Positions 1 to 6,011 are shown, numbered from the stretch's first letter. The stretch: DNA of 6,011 nucleotides from Verrucomicrobiota bacterium (GCA_030832235.1 JAURJO010000116.1:1-6011), one strand, 5' to 3'. The notes: generated by a model from the letters alone, not told the origin. Made by a program: numbers and translations.

Positions 1-1
1 C

Positions 2-1015
2 AAGTTCGAGGAGCTGCGTCAGGCAGTGGAGGCCAAGCTAGGTCAGCTGCAGGCCGACAACACCGCGAAGCGCGAGGAGATGCGCCGCACGGTCGACGAG
101 AAGCTGCAAGGCACGCTGGAGAAGCGCCTCGGGGAATCGTTCAAGCTGGTGAGCGAGCGTCTGGAGCAGGTGCACAAGGGCCTTGGCGAAATGCAGAGCC
201 TCGCGACCGGCGTGGGCGACCTGCGGCGGATGCTCACCAACGTGAAGACCCGCGGCACCTGGGGCGAAGTGCAGCTCGCGTCGCTGCTCGAGCAGATGCT
301 CCACCCCGGCCAGTACGAGGCCAACGTCGCGCCCGTCCCCGGTTCCGCCGACCGCGTCGAGTTCGCGATCAAGCTGCCGGGACGCGATCCGTCCGCGCCT
401 CCGGTCTGGCTCCCGATCGACGCCAAGTTTCCCACCGAGGACTACGATCGCCTCGCGGCCGCCGCCGAGCGCGCCGACGCCGAGCAGATGGCGGTCGCCG
501 CGAAGGCGCTGGCGACGCGCGTCAAGGATCAGGCGCGAACCATCGCCGCCAAATATATCGCGCCACCGCACACCACCGACTTCGGCGTGCTGTTCCTCCC
601 GACCGAGGGCCTGTACGCGGAGGTGCTCCGGCAACCGGGCCTCGCCGAGGCGATCCAACGCGAGCATCGCGTGATCATCGCCGGCCCCACCACCCTCGCC
701 GCCCTCCTCAACAGCCTGCAGGTCGGCTTCCGCACCCTTGCGATCGAGCAGCGCGCCAGCGAGGTCTGGCAGGTGCTCGGGGCGGTGAAGACCGAGTTCG
801 GGAAATTCGGCGACACGCTCGAAAGCGTGCAGCGCAAGCTCGATGCCGCCACAAAGGAGATCGAGAAGACCGGCGTCCGCTCCCGCGCCATCGAGCGCAA
901 GCTGCGCGACGTCGAGGCCCTCCCCGCGGCGGAAACCTTGCGCGTCCTGCCCGACGCACCGGCTGCGACCAGCGCGGCCGGCGACGAATCCGGCGAGCAA
1001 CGCGCGGCAGGATAG
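2..1015 (+). CDS. rmuC: RmuC family protein, 3' part (5' end outside window)
   Basis: RmuC family proteins are predicted nuclease-related proteins that limit inversions and rearrangements at repeated DNA; the exact activity is poorly known. The frame is open to the first base, and a GTG at 26 is only an internal valine codon, so I treat the gene as cut by the window edge. About 337 residues are visible. Numbered from the GTG codon, residues 1-60 are charged and heptad-like, fitting the family's coiled coil. The RmuC domain follows, with T75-R-G-T-W-G-E81, the L129-P-I-D-A-K-F-P136 block, F190-L-P-T-E-G-L-Y197 and then a G-P-T-T-L helix segment near residue 220. The last ~25 residues are an Ala/Glu-rich tail of low conservation. 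The N-terminal membrane anchor common in the family would lie upstream. The gene ends in TAG at 1013-1015 and is followed by 120 bases with no clear terminator. Family identity is very secure. Confidence 0.95.
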   Translation, partial: KFEELRQAVEAKLGQLQADNTAKREEMRRTVDEKLQGTLEKRLGESFKLVSERLEQVHKGLGEMQSLATGVGDLRRMLTNVKTRGTWGEVQLASLLEQMLHPGQYEANVAPVPGSADRVEFAIKLPGRDPSAPPVWLPIDAKFPTEDYDRLAAAAERADAEQMAVAAKALATRVKDQARTIAAKYIAPPHTTDFGVLFLPTEGLYAEVLRQPGLAEAIQREHRVIIAGPTTLAALLNSLQVGFRTLAIEQRASEVWQVLGAVKTEFGKFGDTLESVQRKLDAATKEIEKTGVRSRAIERKLRDVEALPAAETLRVLPDAPAATSAAGDESGEQRAAG

Positions 1016-1135
1016 AAATCGGCAGCCCGTACGTTTTCGCCAGCGCCACGCGCTAGCGCGACCCGCGCACTGCGGACTCGGTGCCCTCGGATTTTTATCC
1101 GTGAGCCCCGTGTCCAGCGTCCGAGACCTCCCCCC

Positions 1136-1552
1136 CTACTCCGGCGCAAAAATCCCCGCGTGCCCGGGTTGGTAGAGCTTGAGCCCGGTGATTTCCGCGA
1201 TGCGGGTGAAGTGTACGTCCAAGGTGTAGAGCCGCAGGTTGTCGTGCAGCGCCAGCGACGCGATCAGCACGTCCAGCCACGGCACCGTTAGACCGTTGTC
1301 GCGCAACCGCCACGCGAGCGACACGCCGCGGTCCCAGTCCTCCTCGGTCACGAAACGGTACGGGATCGAGGCGAAGTGCAGCCCGAGGCGCCGGCGTTCA
1401 TCCGCACGCGCGCCGCCGAGCACTTCGAGACGTACGGGCGTAGACCACTGCGCCTCGTACGCCTCCAGCAAACCCTCGAGTGCGAGTTTAACATCCAGGC
1501 GCCCGTGACGCCGGAGCCCCTCGATCCAGACGGAAGAATCAACCGCAACCAT
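1136..1552 (-). CDS. vapC: PIN-domain ribonuclease toxin, VapC-like
   Basis: This 138-residue protein has the size and layout of VapC toxins, Mg2+-dependent RNases that cut tRNA or rRNA and stop translation unless held by the antitoxin. The four acidic PIN residues are all present: D5 in V-D-S-S-V-W-I, E43 in V-R-L-E-V-L, D94 in P-W-L-D-V-L-I-A, and D112 in Y-T-L-D-V-H-F. The C-terminal block I-A-E-I-T-G-L-K-L-Y is the usual end of the PIN fold. All catalytic positions are intact, so the toxin looks active. It starts 18 bases after the antitoxin stop, and those bases (ACGCGACGCTCCCGGTTC) hold no good ribosome binding site, which suggests translational coupling to the antitoxin. The RNA target cannot be deduced. 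The function class is secure; the name vapC is by family. Confidence 0.93.
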   Translation of the reverse strand: MVAVDSSVWIEGLRRHGRLDVKLALEGLLEAYEAQWSTPVRLEVLGGARADERRRLGLHFASIPYRFVTEEDWDRGVSLAWRLRDNGLTVPWLDVLIASLALHDNLRLYTLDVHFTRIAEITGLKLYQPGHAGIFAPE

Positions 1553-1570
1553 GAACCGGGAGCGTCGCGT

Positions 1571-1798
1571 TTACTGGGGAACGTGCAGCGGCGGGACCGG
1601 ATTTCCCTCATCCTCCGCCACCATCGGCTCCGGGTAATCGAACGCGCCTTCCCGGATCAACCGACCGAATTCCCGGGCTTTGGCCCGCAGCACAAACTGC
1701 CGTACCGCCTTCGCCACTGCCGGGCTCTTGTTCTTCTCCCCGGTCAAGGCGATGACTTCGGTCATCAGGGCATCATCAATTTCTACACTGATTCTCAT
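1571..1798 (-). CDS. vapB: VapB-type antitoxin, ribbon-helix-helix
   Basis: A 75-residue protein directly upstream of the PIN toxin. Residues 2-9 (R-I-S-V-E-I-D-D) form the DNA-contacting beta strand of a ribbon-helix-helix domain, followed by helices at about 10-19 and 24-48, with the A-L-T-G-E-K-N-K turn typical of the VapB antitoxin family. Residues ~49-75, containing F53-D-Y-P-E-P and a proline-rich end, would be the flexible tail that blocks the toxin active site. The start is supported by GGAG (plus-strand 1806-1809 read in reverse) 7 bases before ATG. Antitoxins of this type normally bind their own promoter, alone or with the toxin; the promoter and an inverted repeat lie just upstream. 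Function is inferred from fold, size and gene order. Confidence 0.9.
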   Translation of the reverse strand: MRISVEIDDALMTEVIALTGEKNKSPAVAKAVRQFVLRAKAREFGRLIREGAFDYPEPMVAEDEGNPVPPLHVPQ

Positions 1799-1818
1799 GA
1801 CACTACTCCATGCTTCTT

Positions 1819-1851
1819 AATGATTCTTTTCAATTACTTTTTTGCATCATT
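1819..1851. promoter_or_regulatory. Possible vapBC operator (inverted repeat)
   Basis: AATGAT at 1819-1824 and its reverse complement ATCATT at 1846-1851 are 27 bases apart centre to centre. One arm falls inside the promoter spacer and the other just past the expected transcription start, so a ribbon-helix-helix protein bound here would cover the -10 region. This is the position expected for VapB autoregulation. The arms are only 6 bp and the DNA is AT-rich, so chance is a real alternative. Confidence 0.3.
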
Positions 1852-1860
1852 TAGCGTCAA
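1833..1860 (-). promoter_or_regulatory. Candidate sigma70-type promoter of vapBC
   Basis: Read on the minus strand, TTGACG at 1860-1855 matches five of six bases of the -35 consensus. A 16-base spacer follows, then AGTAAT at 1838-1833, which matches four of six bases of the -10 consensus. A transcript starting near 1826 would have a leader of about 28 bases carrying the GGAG ribosome site. The stretch is strongly AT-rich, unlike the rest of the window. Inferred from sequence only. Confidence 0.5.
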
Positions 1861-1885
1861 CACGCTCCCAGTGGCGGTTAACCAA

Positions 1886-1909
1886 GGGTAATTCTGCTGA
1901 AAATTCCCC
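1886..1909 (-). terminator. Weak hairpin after the oxidoreductase gene
   Basis: Starting just beyond the oxidoreductase stop codon, 1886-1893 pairs with 1902-1909 in seven of eight positions (one T-C mismatch) around an 8-base loop. No U-run follows on the minus strand, so it may be only a weak or Rho-assisted end, or chance. No better terminator lies between this gene and vapB, so some read-through into vapBC is possible. Confidence 0.25.
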
Positions 1910-3358
1910 TTACGCGAGTTCCCAGCCCTTGCGGTATGCCCGACGAATGAGCGGGGCCACTTCAGGGGCGTTCTTCGCGGCGAGACCTTTGGCATCCCAG
2001 AGGATCTTTTTGCCGGCACGGATCGCGACATTGCCCAGAAGCACGGTTTCGCTGAAGGGCCCCGACTGCGCGAAGTTGGACAACGCGGGTACACCGGTGC
2101 GGATGGCCTCGATCCATTCGGAGTAAGGTCCGCCGCCCTTGTCGAGGGCGCCCTCCGCGGAATCACCGCTGCCGGCGACACGCGGAATGGTTTTGGGAGG
2201 AAGCGTAAAGTTCGCCGCCAGTCCTTCGGGTTTGAAGACCCAATCTTGACGGGACCGTCCGAAAAACATGCGTCCCTTCTCGCCGACCAACAGCAGATCG
2301 AAACGGCGGAAACAGTGATCGGCAGTCGGGAAGTCGGCCTTCCAAAGTTCCGCCGGCGGCGGATTACGATAAACACCCTCTTTCGGGGAGACGCCGTCGT
2401 ACCATACGAACTTAACCGGGCCTCCGAGCACGCTCGTGGGAAACTGATAGGTGACGGTTGACCAGATCGGCGCGGCGACCGCGGTCCCGCCCTCGTGGAC
2501 GGCCTCGACACTCTCGGGCGCGGTGAGGCCGAGTGCCCAGTAGGGCATGTCCATGATATGGCAGCCCATGTCTCCAAGCGCGCCGGCTCCGAAGTCCCAC
2601 CAACCGCGCCATTTGAACGGCGCGATCTCCGTGCTGTACGGGCGAAACGGCGCGGGGCCGATCCATTGTTCCCAGTCGAGCCCCTTCGGCACGGGCTCCG
2701 GCTTGGGCCATTCCGTCATGCCCTGCGGCCAGATGGGGCGGTTGGTCCACGCATGGACCTCGGTGACGCGGCCGAGGATGCCGGCGCGGAGCAACTCAAC
2801 GGCGCGACGGATCGGCTCGCCCGCGTGGGCCTGGTTGCCCATCTGCGTCTGCACCTTGTACTGCGCGGCGGCCTCGGCGAGGCGTCGCGCTTCCCAGACC
2901 GAGTGGGCGATCGGCTTTTGGCAATAAACGTGTTTGCCGCGCCGCATCGCGAGCATCGACGCGTGAAAGTGGTGATGATCGGGCGTCGAGACCGTGACGG
3001 CATCGATGCCGGGCATCGACGCGATCATCTCGCGGTAGTCGGTGAAGAAACGCGCCTCGGGGAACTGATCGACGATGGTCTCGCCGGTCTTGGACTTCTT
3101 CTTGTTGCGGGCGAGATTCGTGCCGCGCGGGTTGGCGACGTCGCACAACGCGACGACCACTCCGCCGGCGGCCGCGGTGGCGAGGGTGTCGGTGTTGCCC
3201 TTCCCGGTGATGCCGATGCAAGCGACCTGAACGCGGCTGTTCGCGCCTCGCGCGGTGGCGGGCAGCAGGTTGAAACTGAACGCGGCGGCGGCCGCGCCCT
3301 GGAGGAACTCACGGCGGCCGAGGCGGGCCCGCGAGGCGGACTGGGATGGCTGGGGCAT
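1910..3358 (-). CDS. Tat-exported Gfo/Idh/MocA family oxidoreductase
   Basis: A 482-residue NAD(P)-dependent sugar or glycoside oxidoreductase-like protein. Residues 10-38 are a twin-arginine signal: G14-R-R-E-F-L19, an Ala/Phe-rich core, then a likely cut near A36-R-G. Export of a folded, cofactor-loaded enzyme fits this. The Rossmann part begins at V43; the cofactor loop reads G49-I-T-G-K-G54, so the middle glycine of G-x-G-x-x-G is Thr. Downstream are S124-T-P-D-H-H-H130, C146-Q-K-P149 (the usual E-K-P with Gln for Glu, Lys kept) and G262-D-M-G-C-H-I-M-D270 with the conserved catalytic-type His267. The C-terminal R-R-A-Y-R-K-G-W block resembles secreted homologues of Verrucomicrobiota and Planctomycetota. 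It is divergent from the sulfatase gene across ~128 bases, suggesting shared control. The ATG at 3358 is chosen because it precedes the complete Tat signal; no clear ribosome site is seen. The substrate is unknown. Confidence 0.92.
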   Translation of the reverse strand: MPQPSQSASRARLGRREFLQGAAAAAFSFNLLPATARGANSRVQVACIGITGKGNTDTLATAAAGGVVVALCDVANPRGTNLARNKKKSKTGETIVDQFPEARFFTDYREMIASMPGIDAVTVSTPDHHHFHASMLAMRRGKHVYCQKPIAHSVWEARRLAEAAAQYKVQTQMGNQAHAGEPIRRAVELLRAGILGRVTEVHAWTNRPIWPQGMTEWPKPEPVPKGLDWEQWIGPAPFRPYSTEIAPFKWRGWWDFGAGALGDMGCHIMDMPYWALGLTAPESVEAVHEGGTAVAAPIWSTVTYQFPTSVLGGPVKFVWYDGVSPKEGVYRNPPPAELWKADFPTADHCFRRFDLLLVGEKGRMFFGRSRQDWVFKPEGLAANFTLPPKTIPRVAGSGDSAEGALDKGGGPYSEWIEAIRTGVPALSNFAQSGPFSETVLLGNVAIRAGKKILWDAKGLAAKNAPEVAPLIRRAYRKGWELA

Positions 3359-3486
3359 GGCGATTTCGTCCCACGCGACCCGAGCGATGTCACCACGAAA
3401 TCCGTCGCGCGGCCGCGGAGCTCGCGTGAAGTTTTCGTTTCCCTCGCGTGGCGCCGGACGTCATTCCCTCCGGACCCCCTCCCCTG
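3359..3486. promoter_or_regulatory. Divergent control region with short repeats
   Basis: This is the only space for promoters of the divergent oxidoreductase and sulfatase genes. CTCGCGTG occurs at 3421-3428 and again at 3443-3450, exactly 22 bases apart (about two helical turns), and the reverse complement CCACGCGA is at 3371-3378. A second element, TTTCGT at 3364-3369 and 3433-3438, appears inverted as ACGAAA at 3395-3400. Such arrangements fit a regulator binding site, but the elements are short and GC-rich. I could not identify convincing -35/-10 boxes or a good ribosome binding site for either gene. Confidence 0.4.
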
Positions 3487-5148
3487 ATGAAAACGCGCCT
3501 CCGTCTCCCACTTCTCCTGCTCGTCCTCGCCTGCCCGGCATTGTTCGCCGCCGACAACGCGGCGCCGCGCTGGAACATCCTCTTCCTCTTCGCCGACGAC
3601 TGGGGTCGTTACGCGAGCGTTTACGCCGGCATTGACGGCAAGCCCTCGCTCAACGACGCGATCACCACGCCGAACGTCGACCGCCTCGCGCGAGAGGGCG
3701 TCGCATTCCGCCGCGCGTTCGTGAACGCCCCGTCGTGCACGCCTTGCCGCAGCTCGCTGCTCTCGGGCCGCTACTTCTTCAACACCGGCCGCGGCGCGAT
3801 CCTGCGCGGCGCGATCTGGGACAGCGCGATTCCGACCTTTCCGCTGCTGCTGCGTGACGCCGGCTATCACATCGGCAAGAGTTACAAAGTATGGAGCCCG
3901 GGCACACCGGCCGACGCGCCCTTCGGCGGCCAGGCGCACGCCTATGAGAAGGCCGGACGCGCGCCCAACAACTTCTCGGAGGAAGTCACCGCGCGCGTGG
4001 GCCGCGGCATGGCGCTCGCCGCCGCGCGCGAAGAGGTGCTGGCGCAAGTGCGGGGGAACTTCGACGCGTTTCTAGCCGACCGGAAGGACGGCCGGCCATG
4101 GCATTACTTTTTCGGCGTCACGACCACGCACCGCAAATGGGTGAAAGGCTCGGGCAAGGCGCTGTGGGGCATCGACCCCGACAAGTTGAAGGGCCGCATG
4201 CCGGCGTTCCTGCCCGACGTGCCCGAAGTGCGCGAGGACGTCGCCGATTACCTCGGCGAGTGTCAGGCGGTCGACGCCTACCTCGGCGAGCTGCGCGCGC
4301 GCCTCGAGGCCGCAGGAGAACTCGACCGGACGCTGATCATTGTCAGCGGTGACCACGGCATGCCCGGTGTACCCTCGGGGAAATGTAACCTGTACGACCA
4401 CGGCACGGCGGTCTCGCTGGTGGCGCGCGTGCCCGGCGGGAAAGGCGGCCGCGTGGTCGACGACTTCGTGTGCCTGCCGGATCTGGCTCCGACCTTCCTC
4501 GAAATCGGCGGGGTGAAGCCGCCGGCGGGCCTCTACGGGCGCTCGCTACTGGGGGTTCTACGTTCTGAACGTTCGGGTCAGATCGACCCCACGCGCAGCT
4601 GGGTGATCACCGGCCGCGAGCGCCACGTGGAAAGCGCCCGCGAGGGCTACGTCGGGTACCCGATGCGCGCGCTGCGCACCGCCGACTTCGTTTACATCCG
4701 CAACTTCCGCCCCGAGCGCATGCCGATGGGCGACGCGAAAACGGCGTTCGACCCCAAGGTGCTGGCGGGTAACGCACTCACGGAGGAGACCCGGGTGGGG
4801 TTCGCCGACATGGACAGTAGCCCGACGAAGGAATGGCTCGTGCGTCACCGCGACGATCCGCAATGGAAACGGCACTTCGATATCGCGTTTGGCCGGAGGC
4901 CTGCGGAGGAGCTCTACGATCTGCGCAAGGATCCGGATCAGGTGAACAACATCGCCGCGGATCCCGCGTACGCGAAGGTCCGGGCGGAGATGGCCGAAAC
5001 GCTGCTGAAGCGTCTCACGGCGGCGGGCGATCCCCGCGTGACCGGCGACGGACTCACCTTCGAAAAACCGCCTTTCACCGGGCCGGTCACGGACGAAGGC
5101 GGCGAGGAGGGCTCGTCGAAGAAGGCAGGGCGGAAGGCGAAGAAATAA
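3487..5148 (+). CDS. Exported sulfatase, type I (formylglycine-dependent)
   Basis: A 553-residue arylsulfatase-family enzyme that would hydrolyse sulfate esters or N-sulfate on a sugar or glycan outside the cytoplasm. I chose ATG 3487 over the in-frame GTG at 3448 because it begins a normal signal peptide: M-K-T-R-L-R, a Leu-rich core and a likely cut after A18-L-F-A21. C16 in V-L-A-C leaves a weak lipoprotein reading open. Metal ligands appear at D37-D38 (F-A-D-D-W-G). C84-T-P-C-R88 is the C-x-P-x-R motif whose Cys84 is converted to formylglycine by a maturase encoded elsewhere. G288-D-H-G291 and K299...H305 (G-K-C-N-L-Y-D-H-G) supply further active-site residues. The end has the familiar E-L-Y-D-L-R-K-D-P block at ~475-483, then a Lys-rich tail. 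The C-T-P-C-R form resembles sulfamidase-like and related PVC sulfatases; the substrate is not determined. Confidence 0.93.
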   Translation: MKTRLRLPLLLLVLACPALFAADNAAPRWNILFLFADDWGRYASVYAGIDGKPSLNDAITTPNVDRLAREGVAFRRAFVNAPSCTPCRSSLLSGRYFFNTGRGAILRGAIWDSAIPTFPLLLRDAGYHIGKSYKVWSPGTPADAPFGGQAHAYEKAGRAPNNFSEEVTARVGRGMALAAAREEVLAQVRGNFDAFLADRKDGRPWHYFFGVTTTHRKWVKGSGKALWGIDPDKLKGRMPAFLPDVPEVREDVADYLGECQAVDAYLGELRARLEAAGELDRTLIIVSGDHGMPGVPSGKCNLYDHGTAVSLVARVPGGKGGRVVDDFVCLPDLAPTFLEIGGVKPPAGLYGRSLLGVLRSERSGQIDPTRSWVITGRERHVESAREGYVGYPMRALRTADFVYIRNFRPERMPMGDAKTAFDPKVLAGNALTEETRVGFADMDSSPTKEWLVRHRDDPQWKRHFDIAFGRRPAEELYDLRKDPDQVNNIAADPAYAKVRAEMAETLLKRLTAAGDPRVTGDGLTFEKPPFTGPVTDEGGEEGSSKKAGRKAKK

Positions 5149-5182
5149 CTCCGCTCTCCCGTCCCGGCGGCTCTGAAAACAA

Positions 5183-5213
5183 AAAGGCCCGACGCACGAA
5201 GCGTCGGGCCTTT
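5183..5213. terminator. Bidirectional Rho-independent terminator
   Basis: A perfect 13-bp stem (5183-5195 with 5201-5213) closes a 5-base ACGAA loop between two convergent genes. Read on the minus strand it is followed by TTTTTGTTTTC, a good U-run (partly in the stem), ending the downstream oxidoreductase transcript. On the plus strand the tail is only TTTGCTT, so termination of the sulfatase transcript should be weaker but plausible. The stem starts 34 bases after the sulfatase stop and lies 20 bases past the other gene's stop. Confidence 0.92.
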
Positions 5214-5233
5214 GCTTGAGAGAATCGGACGGA

Positions 5234-6011
5234 TCAGGCCTTGATGACCGGAATCGCGTAGGCGCCGCGGCCCGCGCGCTTCAGCAGCGGATTCTTGTTC
5301 GCGGCGGCGACGATCGTGGCGTCGGACCCCGTGAACATCTCGGTCTTACCGTCGATTTGCAGCATCGGCCCGACGACCGTCTTGGTGGCATCGGTAGCCA
5401 CGTTGTTGGCCTTGAGGTGCTCGAGCGTGCGGTTGAGCGAGTCCTGCGCGTTCTTGTCGGCCTTGATGGCCTCGGCGAGGTCCTTGTTGGTCTTCTCCTT
5501 GCCCAGCAGGTAGGAGACGTTGCCGAGGTGGCAGAGGGCTGAGGAGTAGTGGCACTCCTCGACCAGGCCGTGGACCACCTTGCGGGACTTGACGGCCTTG
5601 ACGAAGTTGGCGCGATGCTGGCCAAGGGTGTTCTTGGCGAAGCGCTGGATGACCTTCTTGTCGTTACCGTAGACGAGGGCGCCGCCGTTGGAGCCGATCG
5701 TGACGTAGCCGTTCTCGCACTGGACGACGACGCCGACATCGGTGCCGAGGAATTTATCCATCGCGCGCATACCGGCCTTCATCGGAAGACCGCGCACCTC
5801 GAAGATGAGCGGGGCGCTCTTGTAGCCGAACACGGAGACCAGGGTATTGGGGGTCTCGGCGTCGTCCTGGTAGCCGAAGCGGCCGCCGAAGCTCATGACG
5901 CTGGCGGGCAGACCCTTTTCACCGAGGAACCAGCGGGCGACGTCCATCTGGTGGATGCCCTGGTTGGTGATGTCGCCGCCGCCGTAGTTCCAGAACCAGT
6001 GCCAGTCGTAG
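5234..6011 (-). CDS. Gfo/Idh/MocA family oxidoreductase, C-terminal part (start outside window)
   Basis: The frame stays open to the window edge, giving 258 visible residues; ATG 5947 is internal because conserved family sequence continues upstream of it. The visible part begins W-H-W-F-W-N-Y-G-G-G-D, followed by I-T-N-Q-G-I-H-Q-M-D-V-A-R-W, the C-terminal-domain signature with the conserved His of the substrate site. This wording is typical of Planctomycetota and Verrucomicrobiota members. The protein ends with N-P-L-L-K-R-A-G-R-G-A-Y-A-I-P, a counterpart of the closing block in the other oxidoreductase of this window. The cofactor domain, E-K-P motif and any Tat signal are out of view, so location and substrate are unknown. 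It is convergent with the sulfatase and ends at TGA (5236-5234) just before the shared terminator. The visible half differs clearly from the other oxidoreductase, so it is a paralogue rather than a recent duplicate. Confidence 0.92.
   Translation of the reverse strand, partial: YDWHWFWNYGGGDITNQGIHQMDVARWFLGEKGLPASVMSFGGRFGYQDDAETPNTLVSVFGYKSAPLIFEVRGLPMKAGMRAMDKFLGTDVGVVVQCENGYVTIGSNGGALVYGNDKKVIQRFAKNTLGQHRANFVKAVKSRKVVHGLVEECHYSSALCHLGNVSYLLGKEKTNKDLAEAIKADKNAQDSLNRTLEHLKANNVATDATKTVVGPMLQIDGKTEMFTGSDATIVAAANKNPLLKRAGRGAYAIPVIKA

Noticed and set aside
38..1000. Minus-strand open frame of 320 codons opposite rmuC
   Set aside because: Antisense shadow; rmuC motifs in the other strand are unmistakable.
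1088..1101. CGGAT-TTTT-ATCCG hairpin after rmuC
   Set aside because: The stem is only 5 bp with no U-run after it on either strand, so it is not convincing as a terminator.
1376..1891. Plus-strand open frame of 171 codons opposite vapBC
   Set aside because: It is antisense to two well-supported genes, and its translation is Arg/Pro/His-rich with no recognisable domain, as expected of a shadow frame.
2495..3487. Plus-strand open frame of 330 codons opposite the oxidoreductase
   Set aside because: Antisense shadow of a secure gene; no family resemblance and Arg/Gly/Asp-rich composition.
3025..4047. Minus-strand open frame of 340 codons across the divergent region and sulfatase start
   Set aside because: It overlaps two genes with complete motifs and its translation is low-complexity Arg/Ala/Pro-rich, a usual artefact of GC-rich DNA.
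5234..5947. Reading the second oxidoreductase as a complete 237-residue gene starting at ATG 5947
   Set aside because: Family-conserved residues continue in frame upstream to the window end, so this ATG is internal and the gene is partial.

Overview
The window is GC-rich, densely coded bacterial DNA that I read as ordinary chromosome carrying one accessory module. A Tat-exported Gfo/Idh/MocA oxidoreductase, an exported formylglycine-type sulfatase and a second Gfo/Idh/MocA oxidoreductase lie close together, beside rmuC and without clear Shine-Dalgarno sequences on the metabolic genes. This suggests the PVC group, most likely Verrucomicrobiota (Opitutales-like), with Planctomycetota as the alternative. 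The assignment is inferred from gene content and protein style, not from a marker gene.

Layout, left to right. (1) The 3' part of rmuC (+), cut by the window start. (2) A vapBC-type toxin-antitoxin pair on the minus strand: the ribbon-helix-helix antitoxin comes first, then a PIN-domain RNase toxin 18 bases later. It is read from an AT-rich promoter region at about 1800-1860 that stands out from the GC-rich surroundings. (3) A complete Tat-signal Gfo/Idh/MocA oxidoreductase on the minus strand. (4) A divergent intergenic region of about 128 bases holding short direct and inverted repeats. (5) A complete secreted sulfatase on the plus strand with a C-T-P-C-R active-site motif. (6) A strong 13-bp-stem bidirectional terminator. 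(7) The C-terminal part of a second Gfo/Idh/MocA oxidoreductase on the minus strand, running out of the window.

The likely theme of 1910-6011 is breakdown of a sulfated or otherwise modified sugar outside the cytoplasm. The sulfatase would remove sulfate esters (or N-sulfate), and the oxidoreductases would act on the released sugar or glycoside. The substrate cannot be read from the sequence. The toxin-antitoxin pair and rmuC (genome maintenance) look unrelated to this. I found no RNA genes, CRISPR array, insertion sequence or attachment site. Nothing here is convincingly a new system; the most useful leads are the repeats between the divergent oxidoreductase and sulfatase, and the unusual cofactor-site residues of the complete oxidoreductase.
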